From: Cyclobacteriaceae bacterium
Lineage (GTDB): Bacteria; Bacteroidota; Bacteroidia; Cytophagales; Cyclobacteriaceae
Assembly (NCBI GenBank): GCA_028278225.1
Contig: JANQEU010000071.1
Coordinates: 90,405 to 154,404 of the forward strand
Direction: 5' to 3'
Length of the DNA stretch: 64,000 nt
Of this stretch, positions 25,447 to 34,800 are shown in pieces; position 1 is the first letter of the stretch, and each line of letters starts with the position of its first letter. The notes under the pieces were generated by a model. That model did not search any database. It was not told the origin of the DNA and was given only the letters and a program-made list of their open reading frames with translations. A program made the position numbers and the translations under genes.

Positions 25447-28416
25447 ATGAATTCTCCAAAGATTAACCCAATCCATGCAACAATCGTGGCAGTCTCCCTT
25501 TTCCTGCTGTCATGCAGCTATCAGGAACAGCCTTACCAGGTAAAAACAAGTACTGAAAATGGCTACGCTTTTGAGTACGTTTCGGGTGATCCGATGAAAA
25601 CCCGGATATATACACTTGACAATGGGCTAAAAGTTTATCTGAGCGATTATAAGAATGCCCCACGCATGCATGTTTTTATTCCTGTGAAAGCCGGTGGGAA
25701 AAACGACCCTGCCGACAATACGGGACTGGCCCATTACCTGGAACACATGATGTTTAAGGGTAATGATAAGTTTGGTACACTCGATTATGAGAAGGAAAAC
25801 ATAATGTTGGATAGTATTGAACAAATGTTTAATCACTATGCGACCCTCACAGATGACGCCGAAAGAAAGGAATACTATGCGAAGATCGATGACTATTCGA
25901 ACGAGACCGCCAGGTATGCCATTGCCAATGAATACGACAAAATGATCTCTATGCTGGGAGGTAAAGGATTGAATGCATATACGACCGAAGACCGCACGGT
26001 CTACACGATTGATATCCCCGCAAATGAACTTCCGCGATTTCTGGAACTGGAAGGATCACGGTTCAGGAAAATTGTGAACCGGCTTTTCCACACTGAGCTG
26101 GAGGCCGTGTATGAGGAAAAAAACCGGTCGCTGGACAATGACTACTGGAAATCATACGAGGCCCTATACAGTGGCATTTTCTCCGAACATCAGTATGGCA
26201 CACAGACTGTCATAGGAACCATTGATCATTTGAAAAATCCGTCAATTACTGAAATCAAGAAATATTTCGATACTTACTACCGGCCAAACAACGTGGCAAT
26301 ATGCATTAGTGGTGACATTGATTATACTGAAACGATCCGTCTCATTGACCAGCATTTCGGAGACTGGGCGCCAAATGAAAATTTACCTGAATGGAGTAAA
26401 ACCGGGGAACAGCCAATCACGGCCCCAATCGCAAAAGAAGTTTATGGACCGGATGCCGAATTCCTGTTCCTGGGATTCAGATTCGATGGAACATCTTCGG
26501 AGGAATACCTGAAAGTAAGGTTAATAGATATGCTTTTGAACAACGCGGAAGCAGGATTAATCGACCTGAATCTGAAGCAAAAACAGGAAGTCCTCAATGC
26601 CGGGTCATTTGTCAATGATATGAATGACTATTCTATCCATACATTCTACGGGTATGCGAAACAAAATCAATCTCTTGAAGAAGTTAAGAATTTGTTGCTG
26701 GAGCAGATCAGCCTGCTGAAAAGCGGTGATTTTGAAGACTGGCTGGTTGATGCGGTCATCACCGACTTTAAAAAATCAGAAATGAAATCATTGGAAAGCA
26801 ACTGGTCCAGGGCGAACAAAATGGTCATGGCATTTACCAATGATATTTCATGGTCCGATTACATCCGGCAAATTGACAAAATGGAAAAAATCACCAGGGA
26901 GGAAATCATACAGTTTGTCAATGAAAACTACAATGAGAACTATGTAGTAGTCTATAAAAAGACAGGTGAAGACCCCAACAAGCAACTGGTTGAAAAACCA
27001 ACCATTACCAAGGTCCCGCTTAACAGGGATGCAAAATCGGATTTTCAGGTGGCCCTTAGTGAAAAAGAAGTAAATAAACTTAAGCCGGTTTTTATTAATT
27101 ACAAGGAAGACATCTCAAATATAAAGGTCAACAACGTGGAGGTGCTGGCGAAGGAGAATACGGAAAATGAGCTATTCGAGCTCAGATATCTCCTGGATTT
27201 TGGCAGGAATGCGGACAAAAAGCTGGCCATTGCTGTCCAATACCTGGAGTTTCTGGGAACACCGGAATATTCCGCAGAAGAACTGAAGAAGGAGTTTTAC
27301 AAACTTGGATGCAGCTTTAGTGTTTATGCCTCAACGGAGCGCACTTATGTTACGCTTTCCGGACTGGATGAAAACATGGAAAAGGCCACAAAGCTTTTTG
27401 AATCTCTACTGGCAAATCCTGTTCCGGATGATGAAGCGTTGTCCAAGATGATCGACCGTACCATGAAGTCCAGGTCAGATGCAAAAAAACAAAAAGGCAC
27501 TATCCTTTGGAGTGGTCTTTATAATTATGGAAAATACGGTTCATCGAATCCTTTCAATGACGTCCTGAAGAACTATGAACTGGAACAACTGGATGCGGGC
27601 GAATTAACCGAAATTATCCGGGGGATTACCAGGCTACCCCATAGAATACTTTATTACGGCCCCAGAAATTCGGACGACCTGGCATCATTCTTAAATGAAT
27701 ATCATAATGTTCCCGACGCATTCGATCCGGTTCCGGATATTGTGAGTTATGAGGAGATGGCTATTGCTCAGCCCAAAGTATATTGGACAAATTACGACAT
27801 GGTCCAGACTGAGATCATATTCCTTTCGAAAGGAGACCCATATGATCCCGAGCTGGAACCGGCATCCAGGATGTTCAATGAGTATTTCGGAGGCAACATT
27901 GTCTTTCAGGAGATACGGGAAGCCCAGGGATTGGCATACTCTGTTTTTTCTTCATTTTCTCAACCCTCCAAAAAAGATAAATCCACTTACCTGTTTGCCT
28001 ATGTGGGTACGCAGGCTGACAAACAGCCGGAATCCATGAAGGCTATGATGAAGCTGTTGAATAATCTTCCGGAGTCCGAGGAAACATTTCAGGTAGCGAA
28101 AGATGCCATCCTTAATAAGATCGAAAGTGAGCGCATTACAAGAATGAGTGTTCTCTGGAATTATGTAAACGCCCAGGACAAGGGACTGGATTATGATATA
28201 AGGAGTGACATTTATGAGGACGTGCAAAAACTGAATTTTGAAGACGTAAAGGCTTTCCATGAAAAGTATGTGAAAGGCAATCAGTATGTGACGGTTTTGG
28301 TTGGGGACAGGGACAGGGTCAACTTTGATGCCTTACAGGAATATGGTCAGGTCAAAGAAGTGTCGCTGGAAGAACTATTTGGTTACAAGGAAACTGAAAC
28401 CATTACGACGCGCTGA
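25447..28416 (+). CDS. M16 family zinc metallopeptidase (lipoprotein)
   Basis: 989 residues from ATG 25447, which gives a lipoprotein signal (MNSPKINPIHATIVAVSLFLLSC). The frame opens at 25399 but that ATG lies in the acnA terminator and the extra 16 residues precede the signal. The inverted zinc motif HYLEH is at residues 96-100 and the downstream Glu is in LEAVYEEKNRSLDNDYWKSYEALY. A second M16 half follows (residues about 530-980, without the zinc motif), so it is the double-domain pitrilysin-like type. Likely an envelope-attached peptidase facing the periplasm. Confidence 0.93.
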   Translation: MNSPKINPIHATIVAVSLFLLSCSYQEQPYQVKTSTENGYAFEYVSGDPMKTRIYTLDNGLKVYLSDYKNAPRMHVFIPVKAGGKNDPADNTGLAHYLEHMMFKGNDKFGTLDYEKENIMLDSIEQMFNHYATLTDDAERKEYYAKIDDYSNETARYAIANEYDKMISMLGGKGLNAYTTEDRTVYTIDIPANELPRFLELEGSRFRKIVNRLFHTELEAVYEEKNRSLDNDYWKSYEALYSGIFSEHQYGTQTVIGTIDHLKNPSITEIKKYFDTYYRPNNVAICISGDIDYTETIRLIDQHFGDWAPNENLPEWSKTGEQPITAPIAKEVYGPDAEFLFLGFRFDGTSSEEYLKVRLIDMLLNNAEAGLIDLNLKQKQEVLNAGSFVNDMNDYSIHTFYGYAKQNQSLEEVKNLLLEQISLLKSGDFEDWLVDAVITDFKKSEMKSLESNWSRANKMVMAFTNDISWSDYIRQIDKMEKITREEIIQFVNENYNENYVVVYKKTGEDPNKQLVEKPTITKVPLNRDAKSDFQVALSEKEVNKLKPVFINYKEDISNIKVNNVEVLAKENTENELFELRYLLDFGRNADKKLAIAVQYLEFLGTPEYSAEELKKEFYKLGCSFSVYASTERTYVTLSGLDENMEKATKLFESLLANPVPDDEALSKMIDRTMKSRSDAKKQKGTILWSGLYNYGKYGSSNPFNDVLKNYELEQLDAGELTEIIRGITRLPHRILYYGPRNSDDLASFLNEYHNVPDAFDPVPDIVSYEEMAIAQPKVYWTNYDMVQTEIIFLSKGDPYDPELEPASRMFNEYFGGNIVFQEIREAQGLAYSVFSSFSQPSKKDKSTYLFAYVGTQADKQPESMKAMMKLLNNLPESEETFQVAKDAILNKIESERITRMSVLWNYVNAQDKGLDYDIRSDIYEDVQKLNFEDVKAFHEKYVKGNQYVTVLVGDRDRVNFDALQEYGQVKEVSLEELFGYKETETITTR

Positions 28417-28509
28417 ATCACTTTTTGAGGATTTGACATAATGAAAATATAGAACTGGGATGCCGGTCGGAGTTCTGATCTTGATCCCCACACGGAGAGA
28501 TGACAACAC
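28417..28509. other. Non-coding gap
   Basis: No gene or clear terminator seen between the M16 peptidase and the small membrane protein, which ends convergently. Confidence 0.4.
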
Positions 28510-28677
28510 TTACGGTTGAACGTTGCTCTTTGTGGATTTAGCTTTCATTTTTCTCCTGGCATCCAGTGCCAGGCCGATGGCTACACCTAGCGCTAACCAC
28601 AATGCTAATTCCTGAGTTGCGGCACCGATCGCGGCACCTATTGAAATGCCAACTGCTAATAATTTTCCTGATATCAT
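28510..28677 (-). CDS. 55-residue glycine-zipper membrane protein
   Basis: This frame is shorter than the usual ORF cut-off but reads as a real small protein: ATG at 28675-28677, TAA at 28510-28512. A hydrophobic stretch with small residues spaced as in glycine zippers (AVGISIGAAIGAATQELALW and ALGVAIGLALDA, residues 8-39) gives one or two membrane spans, followed by a basic tail (RRKMKAKSTKSNVQP) that fits a cytoplasmic C-terminus under the positive-inside rule. Similar tiny glycine-rich membrane proteins are frequent in Bacteroidota but no function is known. Convergent with the M16 gene and separate from the pseudogene to its right. Confidence 0.7.
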   Translation of the reverse strand: MISGKLLAVGISIGAAIGAATQELALWLALGVAIGLALDARRKMKAKSTKSNVQP

Positions 28678-28952
28678 TTCCCGTCTTTAGTTTTTTAGTC
28701 GTTGGCTGGATGGTGACTTAAATGTATACGCTTTAAATCAAAATGGTAACACCCCAGGATAAAATTTTACCGCTCATCACACATTTTTGTCTGCCAGATC
28801 CACCGGACCTGCCCCACATAAAAACTGAATTATGTGAAAAATTCCGGTCTTTTTTCTACCCTCAAATGGCATTTGATGAAGGCCCAGTCTCTTCAGGAAA
28901 TATTTAAAGAAGGAAACGTAGCTTTCGAAACTGATGGTTATCAATTGTTTAC
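28678..28952. other. Non-coding gap with degraded coding remnants
   Basis: No intact gene. On the plus strand a frame at about 28875-28980 reads MKAQSLQEIFKEGNVAFETD and ends in a TAA, and may be part of the same decayed gene as the next entry; not secure. Confidence 0.3.
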
Positions 28953-29170
28953 AATATTGCCCGTGGAGGAGAATTACTAAATGAACCTACCCAGGGTGTA
29001 ATCGTCGGAAGGGATTTATACTTCATTGGCAGCAGTCCCCGGACAAGTTATGATCGAGACGGAGCCTTCATTGTTCCGGATTCAAAAATCCAGGATCTGC
29101 AAATACACTTTGAAGCCTTAACTGCAAGCAGAGTTTTACGTAGGTTCAGGTATTTCATCCTCTTTTCATA
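28953..29170 (+). pseudogene. Decayed beta-propeller-like fragment
   Basis: From 28953 the plus strand reads NIARGGELLNEPTQGVIVG and continues RDLYFIGSSPRTSYDRDG, AFIVPDSKIQDLQI, up to a TAA at 29168-29170. The NEPTQGVIVG...LYFIGSS pattern resembles NHL/SMP-30-like propeller blades. There is no start, and a stop (TGA at 28932-28934) precedes it in frame, while the upstream coding-like fragment sits in a different frame. It therefore looks like a truncated and frameshifted remnant. Confidence 0.45.
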
Positions 29171-29233
29171 AATGCAACCTTTTCCCCGATATGCCCATCT
29201 AATCCAGTGAATATCGGCAAAACTCAATCCACC

Positions 29234-31672
29234 ATGATCAGAAATTATTTCAATGTTGCTGTCCGGAATCTTTTAAAGCACAGGTTTTACGCTTTGATTA
29301 ACATCCTTGGATTGTCCATAGGATTGACCTGTTTTCTGCTCATTTCTTTGTTCGTTATAGATGAATTGAGCTTCGATTCCTTTCAAAAGGATATTGATAG
29401 AATTCATAGAATGGATTTTAAGGGAACATTGAACGGAGAGACATTTGACACCTCTCTGGCCGGAGCACCCACTGCAGCCGCTATGGTGGAGGACTTTCCT
29501 GAAGTTGTTGATGCCATAAGGTTTAGAGGCGGCTGGGAACGATTGATCAAAAGAAAAGACGAGAACATTAATTTCAAGCAGGACAATGTGGCCTGGGTTG
29601 ATCGAAATTTCTTTGAGTTTTTTGACCTCAAACTGCAAAAAGGGAATCCTTCTACTGTCCTGGATCGCCCTGATGGATTGGTAATAAATGAGTCAGTCGC
29701 CGGGAAATTATTTGGTGATAAGGATCCGATCGGAGAAATATTGATTCTTGACAACAACAATGATAAGCCGTACGAAATAACCGGAGTGTATGAAGACTTT
29801 CCTGCTAACATGCATTTTCATTACGAAGTACTCCTTTCAATGGAGGACCGGGAAGAGTCCAAACAAAAACAATGGGTCGGATTCAATTTCAATACCTACC
29901 TCAAGCTGGCCGCAGGAGTAAATCCGGATTCACTCGAAGCAAAATTCCCTCAGGTAGTTGAAAAATACCTGGGTCCGGAATTTGAACAGTTTTTAGGGCA
30001 AACCATGGAGGAACTGGAGGCTGCCGGTGATTACGCCGGATTCTCTCTTTTTCCGATGAAGGACATTCATCTGCACTCTGATAAACTTGGAGAGATAGAA
30101 CAGAACGGAAGTATGCAATACGTGTATATTTTCTCTGCCATAGCGCTTTTCATCCTGGTGCTCGCTTGTATCAATTTCATGAATCTTTCTACCGCCCAGT
30201 CCTCAAATCGTGCAAAGGAAGTCGGGATAAGAAAAACAATGGGAGCCTATCGTCAACATTTGATTAACCAATTCCTCTCCGAAGCATTTTTGATTACACT
30301 CATATCAATTCTTTTGGCCTACGGTATCACTTATGTGCTCGTTCCAAACTTCAATGAATTAGCTAACAAAGAGATTGCTGCAAGTAGTCTGTTTTCACTA
30401 CAGTTCGGTTTGATCATGGTGGGGGTTTTAATCATTGTTGGACTGTTCGCCGGCAGCTATCCCGCATTTTATCTTTCCCGGTTCAAGCCCGTTGATGTCA
30501 TCAAGGGAAAATTGAATCTTGGCATGAAAAGCGGCGGGATACGGAGTGTACTGGTTGTTTTCCAGTTTTCTATTTCGATAATCATGATGATTGGTACCGT
30601 TATCGTATTTAATCAGCTTAATTATATTCAGAACAAAAAGTTAGGATACGACAAAAGTCAGGTGCTTATGATCGAAGATCCATGGCTCCTGGATACAAAT
30701 ACTGATGCTTTCAAAACAGAAGCTTTAAGGCTTCCGAGTGTGATCAGCGGAACCCTGGCAAGTTTTCTTCCGGTAGGAACCACATACAACAACGATTTAT
30801 GGTTTAAAGGTAAAACTGCCGGGCAAGGAGACAATTTTGTCATCAGCAACTTTAGAATAGACCATGATTACATTGAGACCCTGGGAATGGAAATCACACA
30901 GGGAAGATCTTTTTCCAGGGAATTCCCAAGTGATTCATCAGGCGTTTTGATCAATGAAGCAGCGGCCCGTCAGTTTGGTTTCGAAGATCCCGTGGGTGAA
31001 TATATAGCCCGATACTGGGGGTCCCGTGAGGAACCTTATTCACAACCATTTAAGATTGTTGGGGTCGTGCGGGATTTTCACTACTCAACGATGAGAGACA
31101 ATATCGGACCTTTACTGTTTGTACTGGACAGGGCTCAGGGATTTATCTCCTTCAAGATTGAATCCGATAATATTTCTCAAACGGTTTCGTCCCTGAAAGA
31201 ATTATGGAATGAAATGGCACCGGGTCAACCATTCGCTTACAGTTTCCTGGATGACCGGTTCAATGAAATGTATGAAGCCGAACAGCGGATCGGAAATATA
31301 TTCAGCGTTTTTGCATTCCTGGCTATTTTCATAGCCTGTCTCGGACTTTATGGTCTGGCGGCTTTCACTGCGGAACAAAAAACCAAAGAGATTGGCATAA
31401 GAAAAGTTCTCGGCGCTTCGATCACTCAAATCATAGCCCTCCTTAGCAAAGAATTCCTGAAGTTAGTGGTGATATCCTTCCTGATAGGTTCTGCTGTATC
31501 CTACTTTACCATGCAGGAGTGGTTAAATGATTTCAAATACCGTGTAAATATCAATCCTGTTAGCTTTGTTTTAGTAGGTGCCACCGCGCTGGCTATTGCC
31601 TGGCTCACGATGAGTTTTCAATCAATTAAAGCAGCCAGGACCAACCCCGTGAACTCGCTGAAGGACGAATAG
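29234..31672 (+). CDS. FtsX/MacB-type ABC transporter permease
   Basis: 812 residues from ATG 29234 (MIRNYFNVAVRNLLKHRFYALINILGLSIGLTCFLLISLF); the frame also opens at 29207 but the conserved start is the MIRNYF form. The layout is N-terminal membrane helix, MacB periplasmic core domain, three helices near residues 285-430 with EVGIRKTMGAYRQHLINQFLSE, a second periplasmic domain, and three C-terminal helices with EIGIRKVLGASITQIIALLSKEF. It is a duplicated permease typical of Bacteroidota, without an ATPase gene nearby. Ends in KAARTNPVNSLKDE, the usual C-terminus. Substrate unknown; peptides or lipoproteins are handled by the family. Confidence 0.93.
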   Translation: MIRNYFNVAVRNLLKHRFYALINILGLSIGLTCFLLISLFVIDELSFDSFQKDIDRIHRMDFKGTLNGETFDTSLAGAPTAAAMVEDFPEVVDAIRFRGGWERLIKRKDENINFKQDNVAWVDRNFFEFFDLKLQKGNPSTVLDRPDGLVINESVAGKLFGDKDPIGEILILDNNNDKPYEITGVYEDFPANMHFHYEVLLSMEDREESKQKQWVGFNFNTYLKLAAGVNPDSLEAKFPQVVEKYLGPEFEQFLGQTMEELEAAGDYAGFSLFPMKDIHLHSDKLGEIEQNGSMQYVYIFSAIALFILVLACINFMNLSTAQSSNRAKEVGIRKTMGAYRQHLINQFLSEAFLITLISILLAYGITYVLVPNFNELANKEIAASSLFSLQFGLIMVGVLIIVGLFAGSYPAFYLSRFKPVDVIKGKLNLGMKSGGIRSVLVVFQFSISIIMMIGTVIVFNQLNYIQNKKLGYDKSQVLMIEDPWLLDTNTDAFKTEALRLPSVISGTLASFLPVGTTYNNDLWFKGKTAGQGDNFVISNFRIDHDYIETLGMEITQGRSFSREFPSDSSGVLINEAAARQFGFEDPVGEYIARYWGSREEPYSQPFKIVGVVRDFHYSTMRDNIGPLLFVLDRAQGFISFKIESDNISQTVSSLKELWNEMAPGQPFAYSFLDDRFNEMYEAEQRIGNIFSVFAFLAIFIACLGLYGLAAFTAEQKTKEIGIRKVLGASITQIIALLSKEFLKLVVISFLIGSAVSYFTMQEWLNDFKYRVNINPVSFVLVGATALAIAWLTMSFQSIKAARTNPVNSLKDE

Positions 31673-31701
31673 AATCACAAATATTTGGATTTATCGAATA
31701 G

Positions 31702-31710
31702 TTATCCACA
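31702..31710 (+). promoter_or_regulatory. Single consensus DnaA box upstream of dnaE
   Basis: TTATCCACA, exact consensus, 158 bases before the dnaE ATG. One isolated box could be chance. Confidence 0.35.
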
Positions 31711-31747
31711 TTCGGATCTTGCGTTGATCGTGGAAAAATAAACCTTG

Positions 31748-31782
31748 TCTCACGCTCGGTAAGGGCGTGAGATTTTTTTATT
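31748..31782 (+). terminator. Rho-independent terminator between permease and dnaE
   Basis: TCTCACGC / GCGTGAGA stem (8 bases, perfect) with loop TCGGTAAGG and seven T. Separates the permease transcript from dnaE. Confidence 0.92.
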
Positions 31783-31867
31783 TTGTAATGTTGTTTATTT
31801 CATAACCACCAAGTAAAACTACCCTGAGATCGTGACTGAAAAGTAGACTTCAGGATGGACTTCATAT

Positions 31868-34800
31868 ATGTATCTGATATTCGATACCGAGACTACCGGA
31901 TTACCGCATAATAAAACAGCGCCTGTTGAAGATCTCGAAAATTGGCCCAGGTTGGTCCAGATCGCCTGGCAATTACACGACCAAAATGGCAAACTTTTAT
32001 CGCAGGGCAACCATATTGTAAAGCCCGATGGATTCACCATCCCGTTTAATGCCGAGCAGATTCATGGTATCTCCACGGCAAGGGCAACCGAGATTGGGGA
32101 AAACCGGAAAATAGTCCTTGAAAAATTCACGAAGGATGTTAAAAGATCCAAGGTATTAGTTGGACATAATATTGAGTTTGACAACAAAATAATCGGCGCC
32201 GAATACCTGCGGACCGAAATGGAAAATATCCTCGTTGATTTTCCAAACATTGACACCGCGGTTGAGACCGTAAATTTCACCGATCTGCAGGGAGGAATTG
32301 GCGGCAAGCTTAAGCAACCAAAACTGATCGAACTGCACGAAAAGTTGTTCGGCGAAGGATTCGGAGATGCGCATGATGCAGCTTACGATGTTGACGCTAC
32401 TGCCAGATCATTTTTTGAGTGCCTTAGACGCAAAGTAATACCTCCTTTCGAGCCCACGGCCGTAGGGGATATCATTTATGAAGCTCCTGACCTTGAAGAA
32501 GCGAATTTCGCATGGATCAGAGAAAAATCCTCCGGTAAAATTGGTGACGTCCGGGTTGAGGCATCGGATATAAAAGGGCAATTTGTCCATCTTCATGTTC
32601 ACTCTCAGTTCTCGGTTTTGCAGGCGACCCCCGATGTGGGGTCAATTATCGCAAAGGCTAAGGAATACAATATGCCTGCTGTCGCCATCACAGACCTGGG
32701 TAATATGTTCGGAGCCTTTGAATTTGTAAAAAAAGCCCTGGACGAAGACATTAAACCTATTGTAGGATGTGAATTCTATGTCGCCAGGGAGCGCAAAAAG
32801 CTGCAGTTTACCAAGGATAACCCTGACCGGAGATTCCAACAGGTTCTCCTGGCCAAAAACAAAAAGGGTTATGAAAACCTCACCAAACTTTCATCATTGG
32901 GATACATGGAAGGACATTACGGCCTTTATCCCAGGATAGACAAAGATCTCGTCAAAGAATACAGGGAAGGATTAATAGCCCTAAGCGGGGGTTTGGAGGG
33001 AGAAATTCCGCATCTCATCTTAAATGTCGGCGAAACCCAGGCAGAAGAGGCTCTGAAGTGGTGGATCGAAGTTTTCGACGAGGATTTCTACATCGAAATA
33101 AACAGGCACGACTTGGAAGAAGAGCACCATTTGAATGAGGTCCTTGTGGCGCTCGCCGCCAAATATGGCGTTAAAATAGTTGCTGCCAATGAACTTTATT
33201 ACCTGGATCAGGAAGATGCCAGGGCCCATGATGTTCTGATCTGTATCAAGGAAAATGAAAAGCAAAGTACACCCATAGGCAGAGGCCGGGGGTTTCGGCC
33301 GGGGCTGAAAAACAACAACTATTTCTTCAAGTCCCAGGAAATGATGAAGGAGGATTTCAGGGATATTCCTGAGGCGATTGAAAATATTTCCTTGATAATC
33401 GAAAAGGTCGAGGAGTATGAACTGGAGCGTGACGTTCTATTACCGGCTTTTAATATCCCCGATGAGTTCAAAGACCCTGAAGACGAGAAGGAAGGAGGCA
33501 AAAGAGGCGAAAACGCGTATTTGAAGCACTTGAGTTATGAAGGTGCCAAAAAACGCTATGAAAACATCACGGAAGAGTTGAAGGAACGGCTTGATTTCGA
33601 ACTGGCAACTATTGAAAAAACAGGGTATCCGGGCTATTTTCTCATAGTGCAGGATTTTACCTCCAAGGCGCGTGAGCTGGACGTATCCGTGGGGCCTGGA
33701 CGGGGATCTGCCGCCGGTAGTGTGGTAGCATACTGCATAGGTATAACCAACGTTGATCCCATCGCCTATGAGCTTCTTTTTGAGCGGTTTCTGAACCCCG
33801 ACAGGATCTCGCTTCCTGATATCGATATTGATTTTGACAATGAAGGAAGGGATAAGGTCATTGACTATGTAGTGAATAAATACGGATTTAATCAGGTTGC
33901 ACAGATCATTACCTATGGTACCATGGCTCCTAAATCTGCCATCAGGGATGCCGGACGGGTTATGGAGTTGCCCCTCCCTGAAACAGACGGAATCGCAAAA
34001 CTCGTCCCGGAAAGGCCAGGAGTGAAATTTTCAAGTGTATTTGCAGAGGTGCCTGAACTGGAAGAACTGAAAAATGGAACGGACCTGCCTTCGCAGGTGA
34101 TAAATCAGGCGGTTGTTTTGGAGGGTTCCCTGCGCAACACCGGAATTCATGCGTGCGGTGTAATTATCACACCGGATGACATGACCAACTACATTCCGTT
34201 GGCTAAATCGAAAGATTCGGAATTACTGCTGACACAGTATGACAATAGTGTGGTAGAATCAGCGGGAATGCTGAAAATGGACTTTCTCGGGCTGAAGACA
34301 CTGTCCATTATCAAGACTGCGGTGGAAAACATACAGAAAAGACATGAAGTTGAAATAGACATTGACAATATTCCCCTGGATGATCCGAAGACGTATGAAC
34401 TTTACCAACGAGGTGAGACCAATGGGACATTCCAGTTTGAGTCGCCCGGCATGCAAAAACACCTAAAAGCGCTTGTTCCGGACCGGTTCGAGGATCTTAT
34501 TGCTATGAATGCCCTTTATCGCCCGGGCCCGATGGAGTACATCCCTAACTTCATTAACCGCAAACATGGTAAGGAGAAGATCACTTATGACCTGGATGCG
34601 ATGAAGGAATTCCTTGCCGAGACCTATGGCATCACCGTTTACCAGGAACAGGTCATGTTGCTATCACAAAAACTGGCAGGGTTCAGCAAAGGAATGGCGG
34701 ACACCTTAAGGAAAGGGATGGGAAAAAAGAAGAAAGAGATCATAGATGAATTAAAACCAAAATTCATAGAGGGGGGTGTTGCAAATGGTCATGAACCAAG

